In this document: positions 43,475-52,974 of the stretch, in pieces
How the letters are laid out: every line of letters starts with the position of its first letter
Numbering within the stretch: position 1 is the first letter of the stretch
Source of the DNA: an uncultured Acidobacteriia bacterium
GTDB taxonomy: Bacteria; Acidobacteriota; Terriglobia; Bryobacterales; Bryobacteraceae
Assembly (NCBI GenBank): GCA_903881085.1
Contig: CAIRSA010000003.1
Coordinates: 1 to 64,000, forward strand
Direction of reading: 5' to 3'
DNA length: 64,000 nucleotides
Made by a program: the position numbers and the translations under genes
Notes under the pieces: generated by a model
What the model was told of the DNA's origin: nothing
The model's input: only the letters and a program-made list of their open reading frames with translations
Database searches by the model: none

Positions 43475-44830
43475 CTAGCCCCACAGGTCGTCTATCGGAC
43501 CGTACGTATCGTTGGCGGAATCGGGCACGTATTCAAATCCTCTCCCAAACGGCGTATCGCGGCGCAGCGTGGTCCAATCGATTCCTAATGCGGAGTAAAT
43601 GGTTGCTTCCGTGTCTTCCGGCCGCACCGGACGATCGCGCTTCCATTCCGGCTCGACAATCTGTGCGCCGCGGTCATCGGTCTTGCCAATGGCACGTCCG
43701 CCTTTGATGCCGCCGCCTGCGAACAGAATCGCCTGCTGCCCATAGTGGTCCCGCCCGCCATTACCGTTGAGGGGGCCAACAGTGCGGCCAAACTCGCCTT
43801 GCGACACAATAAAAGTCTGGTCCAGCAGCCCATCTGCTTTTAGATCCGCAAGCAGTGGACCAAGACCCGAATCATACTGAGTGGCCATGGTGGTCAGTTG
43901 CGGATAGAGATTTGTGTGATGGTCCCAGCTGCCGAATGTGATCTGCACAAAGCGCGTCCCCATGTTCGCGCGCAACAGGTTCCGTGCGGTAAGGCAGGCA
44001 TCGCCGAAGCGGCTGTTACCGTAGCGAACGCGCTCCGCCTGGTTCAATGCAAAGATCTGATCCACCTTGCTGTTGTACATGAGCGAGCGTGACCGGGTCT
44101 TCCACTCCTCCATCTCTGCCGGTCCGCTGCCAAGATCGGCGTAGCTGCCCGGCGCGCCTTCCGATGCAAGCAGCAGATCACTGCGCTGACCAAAACGCTG
44201 CGCGCCATCGCTGTGTGTGGTATTCGGAAGCGGCGAACCGGCAGTCACCAGAAACGGTGCGTGAGCTACGGGGAAGTAGCCGGCCCCTGCAGGCGGTGTC
44301 CCATTCAACGCCATGAATGCCGGTAGAATCGCATCTTTCGACGACAACTCCATCGATACCACGGAGCCGATATGCGGGCTGATTTTCGATGTCGGCGAAG
44401 CCGGGTTGCGCCCAATCTGAACCCAGTTCTGCATCAGTCCGTGGGCGCTGGCCCACGCCCGTGCTGAGCGCACAAGAACAATCGAATCCAGTTGGTTAGC
44501 AATCTTTGGCATCAGCCCTTGCGGGAACAAAACGCCATTGAACGACGTGGGATTAAACTGGGCCGCGGGGAAGGGATTGTCCGCCTTCAGATCAAATGTA
44601 TCGGTATGGCTTGGCGCGCCGGCCATCATGATGAAGATGCAATTCTTCGCCTTGCTCTGCGTTGTAACGCCGGCGTGTGCTATGCGCTCCATGGGGCGCG
44701 TGGGCAACAAAAAGTAGCCACCAACCATGCTGGCTGCGTGGCGGAAAAACATGCGCCGGCCCAGCCGCGGCTTGCTCCAAAAGGGCGCCCCTTTTGTATT
44801 GCTCCAATCGAATCCAAACCGGTCTTTCAT
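43475..44830 (-). CDS. DUF1501 family protein
   Basis: This 451-residue DUF1501 protein has MMAGAPSHTDTFDLK, GSWDHHTN and SQGEFGRTVGPLN with GRDHYGQQ near the C-terminus. The N-terminal region has RRMFFRHAASM rather than a strong Tat leader. It is the middle gene of DUF1549 - DUF1501 - sulfatase (gaps 20 and 30 bases). Compared with the other two DUF1501 proteins here it is a different subfamily, lacking the MHGGPSSID form. Function unknown, see the pair at 6990. Confidence 0.88.
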   Translation of the reverse strand: MKDRFGFDWSNTKGAPFWSKPRLGRRMFFRHAASMVGGYFLLPTRPMERIAHAGVTTQSKAKNCIFIMMAGAPSHTDTFDLKADNPFPAAQFNPTSFNGVLFPQGLMPKIANQLDSIVLVRSARAWASAHGLMQNWVQIGRNPASPTSKISPHIGSVVSMELSSKDAILPAFMALNGTPPAGAGYFPVAHAPFLVTAGSPLPNTTHSDGAQRFGQRSDLLLASEGAPGSYADLGSGPAEMEEWKTRSRSLMYNSKVDQIFALNQAERVRYGNSRFGDACLTARNLLRANMGTRFVQITFGSWDHHTNLYPQLTTMATQYDSGLGPLLADLKADGLLDQTFIVSQGEFGRTVGPLNGNGGRDHYGQQAILFAGGGIKGGRAIGKTDDRGAQIVEPEWKRDRPVRPEDTEATIYSALGIDWTTLRRDTPFGRGFEYVPDSANDTYGPIDDLWG

Positions 44831-44850
44831 GCGAGTCCCTCTTGTTCGAA

Positions 44851-46719
44851 CTAATAGCTAAACAGGAAATCCACTTTGTTCATGCACATCCACGCCAGGT
44901 CTTCCACCGCGTCGGTGCGGGATGCAGCTTTGCTCAAATACGACATCGCCGCACCTTTCTCGGCCTCCGACGGACGCCGCGAAAGAAAGGTGAGATAGAT
45001 CTCCTCCACCAGATCCGCACCGGCAGTAATACTGGAAATCGATTGCAGCCTTGGCGATTTTGCGAGTTTGGTGCGGCTTACTAAAAATAAATCATTCATC
45101 AGGAACAACTGCTGTTGGATAGAACCATCCTGACCGCGCAGCTGCGTATCGCGATTGCCGCGCTGGAAGGTATTCATGAAGTTCATCGCGACCGCGTCAT
45201 TCTTGGGTTCAATCGGCTCGGGCAATTGCATCGCCCACTGCGGACGGTTGCTCCAGCCTTGAATCGCATAGTCGCCGCCAACGCCGGTTGCCGTCGCAAT
45301 CGCGTCATGCACCTCTTCACCTTCCATACGCCGCGCAAAGTGACGCGCGAAGAGCGTAACGTAATCCAGTTTCCAGGTGCCGCCGTAATGCGAATCCAGC
45401 TGATAGGCGGAGGACTGCACCAAGGTCCTCAGGAACGGGCGCAGACGAAATTCCCCGCGCGCTAGTTCGGCCGCCAGTTTCTCAAGCAGCGCCGGATGCG
45501 TGGCTTGGAAATCCGCAGCATCCGCTGGCGGATTTGCCGGGTCCAACCGCGCCGGATCCAGACTATCCACCGGCTCCACCAGCCCTTGGTTGAACATTTG
45601 CTTCCATAACCGGTTCGCCAAATTCCGTGCGAACATCGGGTCCTTCACCATGTTTGCGGCAAACTCCGCGCGCCAGTCGTTGCCTGAAGGAACAGCGCCG
45701 GTCTCACGGTATGCCGGCGTCAAGGTACTGGTCGGGCCAAAGGCCACGCGATCGGGCCTGTTGCCAAAGTTCGTATTCAGATCGTATCCGCCGCCAGCCG
45801 CATTGGAAACCTCGAAGCTCCCATTGGGCTGCGACGCAGTGAACCGCATGCGTGAAAAGAAGGCAGCCATTGATTGCGCCTGCGTCCTCGATTGCGTGGT
45901 ACCCCATCGGCTGGCCTGATCCAAATGACCGCGACCATTGTGGCACAGCAGACAGTCATAGTGGCCCATCCCAAGAAACGTGGTTGCCGTCTTTACCAGC
46001 ATCATGTCGTAGGTGTCCTGATCCGGCCCCATCGCCGTGCTCGCTCCCATCGGGAAATTTGCCGCGCCGCTTGCGCTGTCGTAGTTGTTTCCCTTCGCCG
46101 CGATCACTTCCGTCGCAATCGTACTGAACGGTTTGTCGTTGGCTACAGCATCTTTCAGATAGGTGAAGAATGCGTTGCGCCCCTGAAAATTGCGATTGAC
46201 CGCCGCCGCTGCCAGCGTCGAAGTGTTCTGCAAAAGATCGCCCAGCCACATCGTCCAGCGGTCGGTGAACTCCGCGGAGGCTAGCAAGCGATCCACCAAT
46301 GCATCGCGCTTCGCGGCCGACGTGTCTGCGGCGAATGTCCGCACGTCGGCGGCACTTGGTATGCGTCCGGTCAAATCTAGATAGACCCGGCGTATAAACT
46401 CCTCATCGCCTGCCACCGGGGCGGAATCCACGCCTGCCGCCGCAAGCTTGCCGAAGATTTCCTCGTCAATAAAATTGCGCTTCGGAATGGAATCGGCAGC
46501 GGCAGGAACGGCTGCGGCATGCGACGCGCGCGCGTTCAACCCTACAGCGCGTTGATGCACGGCCTGCCGCGCACGCGATTCGCGGAGCAGGAATTCACTC
46601 GAATCGGCAGCAAACCGGCAGTCTGCACGCGAGATGGTTCTCGTTTCCGATTGAGCGATGAGCAGCGCTGGACAGGCGCAGATTAAGATCGCTATGCGAC
46701 GTGTAGATGGAAGGCGCAA
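44851..46719 (-). CDS. DUF1549/DUF1553-type cytochrome
   Basis: This 622-residue exported protein has a signal peptide (ILICACPALLIAQ). A DUF1549-like region follows (EEIFGKLAAAGVDSAPVAG, RRVYLDLTGRIPSAADVRTF). One CxxCH site is seen in YDCLLCHNGRGHLD (about residue 257). DUF1553-like residues ARNLANRLWKQMFNQGLVEP and the C-terminal repeats are present. No N-terminal PSCyt1 domain is seen, so it differs from the protein at 4170. It heads the operon with DUF1501 and sulfatase and is divergent from the prolyl oligopeptidase gene. Confidence 0.88.
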   Translation of the reverse strand: MRLPSTRRIAILICACPALLIAQSETRTISRADCRFAADSSEFLLRESRARQAVHQRAVGLNARASHAAAVPAAADSIPKRNFIDEEIFGKLAAAGVDSAPVAGDEEFIRRVYLDLTGRIPSAADVRTFAADTSAAKRDALVDRLLASAEFTDRWTMWLGDLLQNTSTLAAAAVNRNFQGRNAFFTYLKDAVANDKPFSTIATEVIAAKGNNYDSASGAANFPMGASTAMGPDQDTYDMMLVKTATTFLGMGHYDCLLCHNGRGHLDQASRWGTTQSRTQAQSMAAFFSRMRFTASQPNGSFEVSNAAGGGYDLNTNFGNRPDRVAFGPTSTLTPAYRETGAVPSGNDWRAEFAANMVKDPMFARNLANRLWKQMFNQGLVEPVDSLDPARLDPANPPADAADFQATHPALLEKLAAELARGEFRLRPFLRTLVQSSAYQLDSHYGGTWKLDYVTLFARHFARRMEGEEVHDAIATATGVGGDYAIQGWSNRPQWAMQLPEPIEPKNDAVAMNFMNTFQRGNRDTQLRGQDGSIQQQLFLMNDLFLVSRTKLAKSPRLQSISSITAGADLVEEIYLTFLSRRPSEAEKGAAMSYLSKAASRTDAVEDLAWMCMNKVDFLFSY

Positions 46720-46902
46720 ACGAACCCCCTTTTGATGACTACTTGAAACCCATTTTGTCGCGGAAGTTCAGTTAAAGTTGTTAATTCGAAGTTAACTACA
46801 GCGCCCGTGCTGATAAAACAGCAACCAGGAAGGGAAGGGAATGCTGCGCCAATTCGCGGCATTTGTGTCAAGATGGATTCATTGTCAAAGGGAGCTGCCT
46901 CA

Positions 46903-49014
46903 ATGACCGCAATAACGCTTGGCCTAATTATGTCCATTCCAATTGCCTTCGGGCAGAACCTTGAATACCCCAAAACACGTAAGATCGACCACGTCGACAA
47001 CTATCACGGCACTCCAATCGCCGACCCCTATCGCTGGCTTGAAGACGATAACTCCGCGGAAACCGCGGCCTGGGTGGAAGCAGAAAACAAGGTGACATTC
47101 GGCTATCTCGAGCGCATCCCCTATCGCGCCCAGGTGAAAGCCCGCTTAGAGAGGTTGTTCGATTACCCCAAGTATTCCGCACCTTCGCAGCGCGGCGACT
47201 ATTACTTCTACTCCAAAAACGACGGGCTTCAGAACCAAGCCGTCATCTACATGCAAAAGGGGGTGGACGGCAAACCCGAAGTGCTGCTCGATCCCAACAA
47301 GCTATCGGCCGATGGCACGTCGCGGCTCGGCGCCATGTCCTTTTCAAAGGATGCAAAACTCATGGCCTATGGAGTTTCCAGCGGCGGTTCTGACTGGCAG
47401 GTCTTCCATGTGATGGATGTGGCGAGCAAAAAACTGCTAACAGACGAACTGCGCTGGATCAAGGCCTCAGGCATCTCGTGGGCAGGCGACGGATTCTTCT
47501 ACAGCCGTTATCCCGCTCCGGCCGATAGCCACGCACTTTCCGCCAAGAATGAGTTCCACTCGGTTTACTTTCATCGCATCGGCACACCTCAGTCGCAAGA
47601 CCAGCTGATATACTCCGACAAAGCGAATCCTCTGCGATTCCACCACGTCTCCACAACGGAAGACGAGCGCTTCGCCATTTTGTACATCTCCGATCGCAGC
47701 AAGGGCCTCGACGGCAATTCGCTCTACTGCCGCGATCTAACCAAGCCAGGCGACACGTTTCACCCCATCGTCTCCGAGATTACCAACGACAGTTATTCCG
47801 TTATTCAAAACATCGGCACGTCATTCCTGGTAGAAACCAACAACCACGCCCCCAACTCCCGCCTCGCCCGCTTCGATCCGGCCAACAAACAAAATCCCTG
47901 GAAAGATGTCATTCCGGAAAAGCCCGAACCGATCGAAGGCCTGAGAACCGCCGGCGGCAAACTCATCGTCACGTACATGAAGGATGTTGCAACACATGCC
48001 TACGTGTACTCGCTCGATGGAAAGCTGGAAAAAGAGATTAGCCTGCCCGGTCTTGGCACCGCCTCAGGCTTCGGCGCGCGAAAAGAGGCGACTGAGGTGT
48101 TCTACGATTTCACATCGCTCAATGTGCCCGAAACCATCTTCCGCTACAATCTGGCCACCGGCAAATCCACCATCTTCCGCACTCCCGATGTCCCCGGATT
48201 CAACGCCGATCTCTATGAATCGAAGCAGGTCTTCTACAAGAGCAAAGACGGAACGCGCGTCCCTATGTTCCTCGTGTACAAGAAAGGGCTGAAGTTGGAT
48301 GGAAAGAATCCAACGCTGCTTTATGCCTACGGCGGGTTCAACATCAACATCAATCCGGAGTTCGTTCCAACGCGCCTGGCATTGCTCGAGCAGGGCTTCG
48401 TCTATGCTTCTGCCAACATTCGCGGCGGCGCCGAATATGGCGAAAAGTGGCACAAGGGCGGCATCAAAGACAAAAAGCAAAACGTCTTCGACGACTTCAT
48501 CGCCGCCGCGGAATACCTGATCGCGGAAAAATACACCTCCCCTGAGCATCTGGCAATCCAAGGCGGATCGAACGGCGGTCTATTGGTCGGGGCAGTGATC
48601 AATCAGCGGCCGGAGTTGTTTCGCGCCGCCATTCCGCAAGTCGGAGTGATGGACATGCTGCGCTTCCACAAGTTCACCATCGGTTGGAATTGGGCCGCCG
48701 ACTATGGTTCCAGCGACGTCGCAGCGGAGTTCCCCGCCCTGCGCGCCTACTCTCCGCTGCACAACATTCGGCAGGGCGGCAAGTATCCCGCAACACTCAT
48801 CACAACGGCCGACCACGATGATCGCGTTGTACCCGCTCATTCGTTTAAGTACGCTGCCACCCTGCAGGATAAGGCGAGCCCCGGGAACCCGGCCTTGATC
48901 CGCATCGGAGTCAAGTCGGGCCACGGGGCCAGCAGTACATCGAAAAAACTGGAGGAAATTGCCGATATCTACTCGTTCCTCTTTTTCAATCTGGGCGTCA
49001 CGCCCAAGTATTGA
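46903..49014 (+). CDS. Prolyl oligopeptidase (S9A family), secreted
   Basis: This 703-residue serine peptidase cleaves after proline in short peptides. Start ATG 46903 has GGGAG upstream and gives the signal peptide MTAITLGLIMSIPIAFGQ; an ATG at 46873 is in frame but poorer. The N-terminal half is a seven-bladed beta-propeller (DPYRWLEDDNSAETAAWVE lead). The C-terminal alpha/beta-hydrolase has Ser556 in GGSNGG, Asp in DHDDRVVP and His in SGHGAS. It is convergent with the SnoaL-like gene with no spacer. It probably processes peptides in the periplasm. Confidence 0.93.
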   Translation: MTAITLGLIMSIPIAFGQNLEYPKTRKIDHVDNYHGTPIADPYRWLEDDNSAETAAWVEAENKVTFGYLERIPYRAQVKARLERLFDYPKYSAPSQRGDYYFYSKNDGLQNQAVIYMQKGVDGKPEVLLDPNKLSADGTSRLGAMSFSKDAKLMAYGVSSGGSDWQVFHVMDVASKKLLTDELRWIKASGISWAGDGFFYSRYPAPADSHALSAKNEFHSVYFHRIGTPQSQDQLIYSDKANPLRFHHVSTTEDERFAILYISDRSKGLDGNSLYCRDLTKPGDTFHPIVSEITNDSYSVIQNIGTSFLVETNNHAPNSRLARFDPANKQNPWKDVIPEKPEPIEGLRTAGGKLIVTYMKDVATHAYVYSLDGKLEKEISLPGLGTASGFGARKEATEVFYDFTSLNVPETIFRYNLATGKSTIFRTPDVPGFNADLYESKQVFYKSKDGTRVPMFLVYKKGLKLDGKNPTLLYAYGGFNININPEFVPTRLALLEQGFVYASANIRGGAEYGEKWHKGGIKDKKQNVFDDFIAAAEYLIAEKYTSPEHLAIQGGSNGGLLVGAVINQRPELFRAAIPQVGVMDMLRFHKFTIGWNWAADYGSSDVAAEFPALRAYSPLHNIRQGGKYPATLITTADHDDRVVPAHSFKYAATLQDKASPGNPALIRIGVKSGHGASSTSKKLEEIADIYSFLFFNLGVTPKY

Positions 49015-49377
49015 TTAACCCTTGGAATAGTAGAAGCGCTCGTTAGCAACCAGGCCGTCTTTCCAGCGGCGCACGGCGACCTGCGCCAGCACTACGTGGA
49101 AGCCGCCCTTGAACGTAACATCCATCTCCCATTCTGAGAAGCTGACGTCGCCAGAGACCGCGGCCGAGAGGATCTTTGCACCATGAAACTGCTCGATGGA
49201 TGCGACGAACTCCTCCTCTCGCTTGCGATTGAATGCCTTGCCTTCAAACACCGGCAGACTGTTTTCCTGCATCACGACATCCTCCGCATAGAAGCGGTCA
49301 AACGCCCCTAGAATGTCTCCCTGCAAAATCTGCGCATTGAGTTGCGCGTCAAGTTCAGCAATGTTGTTCGTACTCAT
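49015..49377 (-). CDS. SnoaL-like (NTF2-fold) small protein
   Basis: This 120-residue alpha+beta barrel protein has the SnoaL-like pattern FDRFYAEDVVMQENSLPVFEGKA at ~26-48, followed by strands ending in RRWKDGLVANERFYYSKG. The fold hosts polyketide cyclases, isomerases and ligand-binding proteins; no catalytic residue can be fixed. The start ATG has CAGGAG before it. It follows the YceI gene after 19 bases and is likely in that operon, so it may share the MarR-controlled promoter. Confidence 0.8.
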   Translation of the reverse strand: MSTNNIAELDAQLNAQILQGDILGAFDRFYAEDVVMQENSLPVFEGKAFNRKREEEFVASIEQFHGAKILSAAVSGDVSFSEWEMDVTFKGGFHVVLAQVAVRRWKDGLVANERFYYSKG

Positions 49378-49396
49378 AATCGTTTCTCCTGCCCTC

Positions 49397-49984
49397 TTAT
49401 TTGGCTTTCCGTGTCATTTCAATATCGAGCGTAATCGTAACTTCGTCTCCAACCACCACTCCGCCTGTTTCCAGAGCGGCGTTCCAGTTCAGTCCCCAAT
49501 CCTTGCGATTCACTTTGGTTGAGGCGGTGGTGCCGGCGCGCAGCATGCCGTAGGGGTCTTTGATCTCAGGCGATAGTGGCTCCACCGTGAGAACCACTTC
49601 CCGAGTCACGCCGTGCATGGCAAGGTCGCCCTTCACCAGAATCTTCCCGTTCGTCGCAGCGACGGACTTCGAGCGGAATTCCAGCGTTGGATACTTGGCG
49701 ACATCGAAGAAGTCAGGCGATTTCAGGTGCGCGTCGCGCTTCGGTTCGCGCGTACTGATCGTAGTTGCATCGACAACCGCATCGATTTTCGAGGCGGCCA
49801 GATTCTTCGCATCGTAAACGATGGTCCCGGTCACTTTATTGAACTCACCCTTTACATTGGAGATCATCATGTGCCGTACTGAAAACTGGGCGGCAGAATG
49901 CGCCGTATCGATCTCGTAAGTATGTTGCGCGAAGGTCGCGCCGGATGTGGCAAGCAGCAATGCCGCCAGTGGAATCGTTTTCAT
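49397..49984 (-). CDS. YceI family periplasmic lipid-binding protein
   Basis: This 195-residue protein has a signal peptide (LAALLLATSGATFAQ) and one YceI lipocalin-like barrel (YEIDTAHSAAQFSVRHMMIS, TGTIVYDAKNLAASK, DLAMHGVTREVVLTVEP). The family binds isoprenoid lipids. Start ATG 49984 has AAGGAGAA 4-11 bases upstream. A copy of the GTGTTTCAACA operator (50010-50021) lies 26 bases upstream, next to a TATAGT -10 box, so the nearby MarR repressor may control it. Confidence 0.92.
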   Translation of the reverse strand: MKTIPLAALLLATSGATFAQHTYEIDTAHSAAQFSVRHMMISNVKGEFNKVTGTIVYDAKNLAASKIDAVVDATTISTREPKRDAHLKSPDFFDVAKYPTLEFRSKSVAATNGKILVKGDLAMHGVTREVVLTVEPLSPEIKDPYGMLRAGTTASTKVNRKDWGLNWNAALETGGVVVGDEVTITLDIEMTRKAK

Positions 49985-50009
49985 TGTCTTCTCCTTGTTA
50001 TCACACTAT

Positions 50010-50021
50010 ATGTTGAAACAC
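50010..50021 (-). promoter_or_regulatory. Candidate MarR operator upstream of yceI-like gene
   Basis: ATGTTGAAACAC (minus strand GTGTTTCAACAT) matches 11 of 12 bases of the site in the marR/MFS intergenic region (50547-50558). On the minus strand it sits directly before the -10-like TATAGT (complement of 50005-50010) of the yceI gene, where binding would block transcription. Confidence 0.5.
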
Positions 50022-50041
50022 GCATAAGGGCTAAAAAAACG

Positions 50042-50509
50042 CTACTCACCCTCTCCATAAAGCCCTTCGCAGATGCGTGAAAGTTCACGGCAATCTCTGC
50101 GGCTGACACGTTCCGCGAAGTGATCGCCCATCGCCTTCATGCCGGGCTCCATCTTCTCAAGCAACTCCAGTCCCGCCGGCGATATCTTTGTAATCGACAG
50201 GCGGCGGTCATCCTCTGAGCGGTCCCGCAATGCCAGCCCTTGCGCTTCCAACCGATCAACTAAACGCGTTACATCTGGTGCCTTTTCCAGCATCCGCCGC
50301 ATGATCTCGCAGCGCGGATGACCATCCGGGTGAACGCCTTTTAGAATGCGCAGTACATTAAACTGCGCCCGGGAAATACCAAATTCGGCACACACTGCAT
50401 CCGCCTTCTGGGCCATATAGTCCGCGGCGATCCACAGATTGAACATCGCCTCGACCGACGGGCTGTCGAAATGTTGCTGATGAATCCGTTGCTTGAGTGC
50501 CTCACCCAT
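50042..50509 (-). CDS. MarR family transcriptional regulator
   Basis: This 155-residue winged-helix regulator has the MarR pattern: FNVLRILKG (helix), EIMRRMLEKAPDVTRLVDRLEAQGLALRD-type recognition helix and wing (EDDRRLSITKISPAG). It lies next to a divergent MFS exporter and downstream of the YceI operon start, on the same strand as yceI. MarR proteins usually repress an adjacent efflux gene and relieve repression when a ligand binds. Its own promoter contains an operator copy, implying autoregulation. Confidence 0.9.
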   Translation of the reverse strand: MGEALKQRIHQQHFDSPSVEAMFNLWIAADYMAQKADAVCAEFGISRAQFNVLRILKGVHPDGHPRCEIMRRMLEKAPDVTRLVDRLEAQGLALRDRSEDDRRLSITKISPAGLELLEKMEPGMKAMGDHFAERVSRRDCRELSRICEGLYGEGE

Positions 50510-50526
50510 TTTTCTATCCTGGAATC

Positions 50527-50558
50527 ATCATACACCTTCTTTTTCTGTGTTTCAACAC
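50527..50558 (-). promoter_or_regulatory. marR promoter with embedded operator
   Basis: On the minus strand TTGAAA (complement of 50550-50555) and TATGAT (complement of 50527-50532) are 17 bases apart, a good sigma70-like promoter for the marR gene. The -35 box is inside the near-palindrome GTGTTTCAACAC (50547-50558, GTGTT/AACAC arms), the same motif as upstream of yceI. Binding would hide the -35 box. Confidence 0.5.
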
Positions 50559-50623
50559 CATTCTTCGAGAAAAGCGAAATGGGCCCGTCACGTTCGGCTA
50601 TCATGAAGAAACTGAGGCTCTCC

Positions 50624-51844
50624 ATGTCAGGCGAAAACCCAGCACAGCTCACTATCATGGAAGTGTTGCGCATACCCTCCGTGCGGAACGTATGGATCGC
50701 GCAATGCATCAGCCTGTTCGGAGATTTTCTCGCCATCTTCGCTGTCTACAACATCGTTTCGTTCCGTATGCATGGAACACCGTGGCAGGTGAGCGGCATC
50801 ATGATCGCATTCATGCTCCCACTGGCCATTGTCGGGCCGCTCGCGGGTGTATTTGTCGACCACTGGGACATGAAGCGCACCATGATCGCCAGCGACCTGA
50901 TCCGCGCCGTGCTCGCGCTCGGCCTCGTCTTCACGCAGAACATCTACCAGATCTACGCCATCTTTTTCTTAATGAGTTCGGTTTCCAGTTTCTTTGTGCC
51001 GGCACAATCGATCATGCTGCGAACGGTCACGCCGGCAACTGGCTTGTTGAGTGCGAACGCTCTAATGCAAAGCGCGATGCAAGGCGTGCGAATACTGAGC
51101 CCGGCTGCGGCCGCGGCCCTGGTCAGCGCGGTTGGACCCGAATCATGCTTCTATCTCGACAGCATCAGCTTTCTTGGCTCGGCAGCATTCCTGATATCGA
51201 TTTCTGCTTCCCGCGAGGCGACGCAGCATACCGTCAGCAGCCTCCGCTCGGCGATCTCGGCAATGACAGTCGGCGTGCGATATATCTTTAGCCACACATC
51301 CACATCGTTCGTCATGGTTGCCGTTACCTGCGGCATGTTCGCAATGGGCTGCTATTCGGCGCTGCTGGCGATCTATGTGCGCGATGACCTCGCCTCGGGT
51401 CCGGCTCTGTTCGGCACGCTTGGATCGCTGATCGGCGTTGGCGTCATCGCCGGAATTCCCATCATGTCGAAGTTCGCCAAACAGATCCCGCGAAAGTCAC
51501 TGGTCGTGATGGGGTTGGCAGGCATCGGAATTTCCATTTTGTTTTTGACTGCGGTCCACACCATCTGGGCAAGCATTGCGGGGTCGCTGGGCATCGGAAT
51601 CTCCGCCGCCTTTATCTTTGTTCCAACACAGGTGTTACTCCAGGAGGCAACGCCCCGGGAAATGCTAGGCCGTGTCTCCAGTAGCATGATGGCGGTGATG
51701 ACGCTGTCGCAAACGGTCTCGTTGGTGTTTGCCGGCAGCATAGCCACAGCGATCGGGCTGCGAAATCTCTTCTATCTCAGCGGGCTGTTACTGTTGGTGA
51801 TAGCGGCCATGGGTGCGAAAGCTTTGCGCAAATCGCAGGCCTAA
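50624..51844 (+). CDS. MFS exporter
   Basis: This 406-residue membrane protein has about 12 transmembrane helices and the FGDFLAIFAVY and DHWDMKRTMIASDLIRAVLA features of the MFS drug/siderophore exporter group (EntS-like). ATG 50624 has GAGG six bases upstream; in-frame ATGs at 50579 and 50603 are alternatives. It is divergent from marR and shares an operator, so it is probably an efflux pump under MarR control. It ends two bases before the stop of the convergent oxidoreductase gene. Confidence 0.85.
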   Translation: MSGENPAQLTIMEVLRIPSVRNVWIAQCISLFGDFLAIFAVYNIVSFRMHGTPWQVSGIMIAFMLPLAIVGPLAGVFVDHWDMKRTMIASDLIRAVLALGLVFTQNIYQIYAIFFLMSSVSSFFVPAQSIMLRTVTPATGLLSANALMQSAMQGVRILSPAAAAALVSAVGPESCFYLDSISFLGSAAFLISISASREATQHTVSSLRSAISAMTVGVRYIFSHTSTSFVMVAVTCGMFAMGCYSALLAIYVRDDLASGPALFGTLGSLIGVGVIAGIPIMSKFAKQIPRKSLVVMGLAGIGISILFLTAVHTIWASIAGSLGIGISAAFIFVPTQVLLQEATPREMLGRVSSSMMAVMTLSQTVSLVFAGSIATAIGLRNLFYLSGLLLLVIAAMGAKALRKSQA

Positions 51845-51845
51845 A

Positions 51846-52973
51846 TCAACCGGCCTTCAGCATCTCTTCCCACGTCACCACGCGGCCCGTCTCGGCGGCC
51901 ATGCGCCCCAGTATGGAGGTCAACGTACTCTCAGCCGAACTCTTCGTCATGTTCAGAGGCTTCTTTTCCACAATGCTGCTAAAGAACGCCTCTACCGCAT
52001 CGATCGTAATCTCACGCTTCGATTCGGTGCGATGCCAATCGCGCTTGCCCGCGTCCATCCACGCGAAATAGGTTCGCGTAGTTTCGATCACGCGCTTGGT
52101 TCCGAAGAACTGCTCTTTCACATCGGCAAATGGTGCTGGTGGCAATTGCGAAGCGTGCAGCATGCCACGCACTCCGCCTGCATATTCGTAAGTGATCTCA
52201 AACCAATCACTGATGTCACCGAACGTGCGAACCTTACGCCCACCCGCACCCGATGCAGAGACGGGATGTGCTCCGGCAAACCAGTTCATAACATCGACAC
52301 CATGGCAATCCTGTTCCACGATGATGTCGCCCGAAGTCTCACGATAGACGTTCCAATACCGCAGCCGGCGCTCCTGCGGAGCATAGCGATTGGTCTTCGG
52401 AGGCGCGGCAAAGGCGTTGCCGCCCCACATCCAAAAGCTCGACATCTGCGTCAGGTCGCCCGCAGCGCCAGAGCGAATCATCTGCTCAGCCGCTATATAC
52501 TCAGGACTAAATCGCTGTTGAAAACCAAAGGCCAGCGACTGCGCCGGGCTTGCCGCTTCCGCCGCTCGAAGCAAGCGCTTCACACCAGCCACATCGGCCC
52601 CCGCGGGCTTTTCGCAGTAAACATGCTTGCCCGCTTTTACCGCCGCTGCAAAGTGCTCCGGATGCAGAAACACAGGGGTCGCAATCAGTACGGCATCGAG
52701 CGAGTGTTGCACCAGCAGTTCGCGATAATCGCCGAACGACTTTACCTCATCGGCCCCAGGCACCTGCGTGCGCGCAAGGTCCAGGCGGTCAGGAAAAACG
52801 TCGCAGATAGCCATCAACCGGCCACGCGGATCGCGCGCCATCATCGAGCCAACCACTCGCCCGCGCTCGCCCGTGCCGATGATGCCAAAGCTCACCTTCG
52901 AATTCGCCTTTGCCCCGAAGGCCATGGACGAAGTGATACCTGCAAGTGCGCTGCGCCGCGTTAGCAAAGACAT
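51846..52973 (-). CDS. Tat-exported Gfo/Idh/MocA family oxidoreductase
   Basis: This 375-residue protein starts at ATG 52973 with a twin-arginine leader (LLTRRSALAGITSSMAFG). A Rossmann NAD(P) domain (SFGIIGTGERG) follows, with CEKPAG at ~115-120 and the C-terminal GFO/IDH/MocA fold (DCHGVDVMNWF). Exported members of the family act on sugars, some on 3-keto or N-acetylhexosamine residues with bound cofactor. It is the last gene of a coupled run after DUF1549, DUF1501 and a GT-C protein, its start overlapping almost directly with the membrane protein stop (TGAG ATG). Confidence 0.9.
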   Translation of the reverse strand: MSLLTRRSALAGITSSMAFGAKANSKVSFGIIGTGERGRVVGSMMARDPRGRLMAICDVFPDRLDLARTQVPGADEVKSFGDYRELLVQHSLDAVLIATPVFLHPEHFAAAVKAGKHVYCEKPAGADVAGVKRLLRAAEAASPAQSLAFGFQQRFSPEYIAAEQMIRSGAAGDLTQMSSFWMWGGNAFAAPPKTNRYAPQERRLRYWNVYRETSGDIIVEQDCHGVDVMNWFAGAHPVSASGAGGRKVRTFGDISDWFEITYEYAGGVRGMLHASQLPPAPFADVKEQFFGTKRVIETTRTYFAWMDAGKRDWHRTESKREITIDAVEAFFSSIVEKKPLNMTKSSAESTLTSILGRMAAETGRVVTWEEMLKAG

Positions 52974-52974
52974 C

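Noticed and set aside
51813-52964. 383-codon plus-strand frame after the MFS gene
   Set aside because: Antisense to the Gfo/Idh/MocA gene and overlaps the end of the MFS gene; rich in Arg/His, no family.
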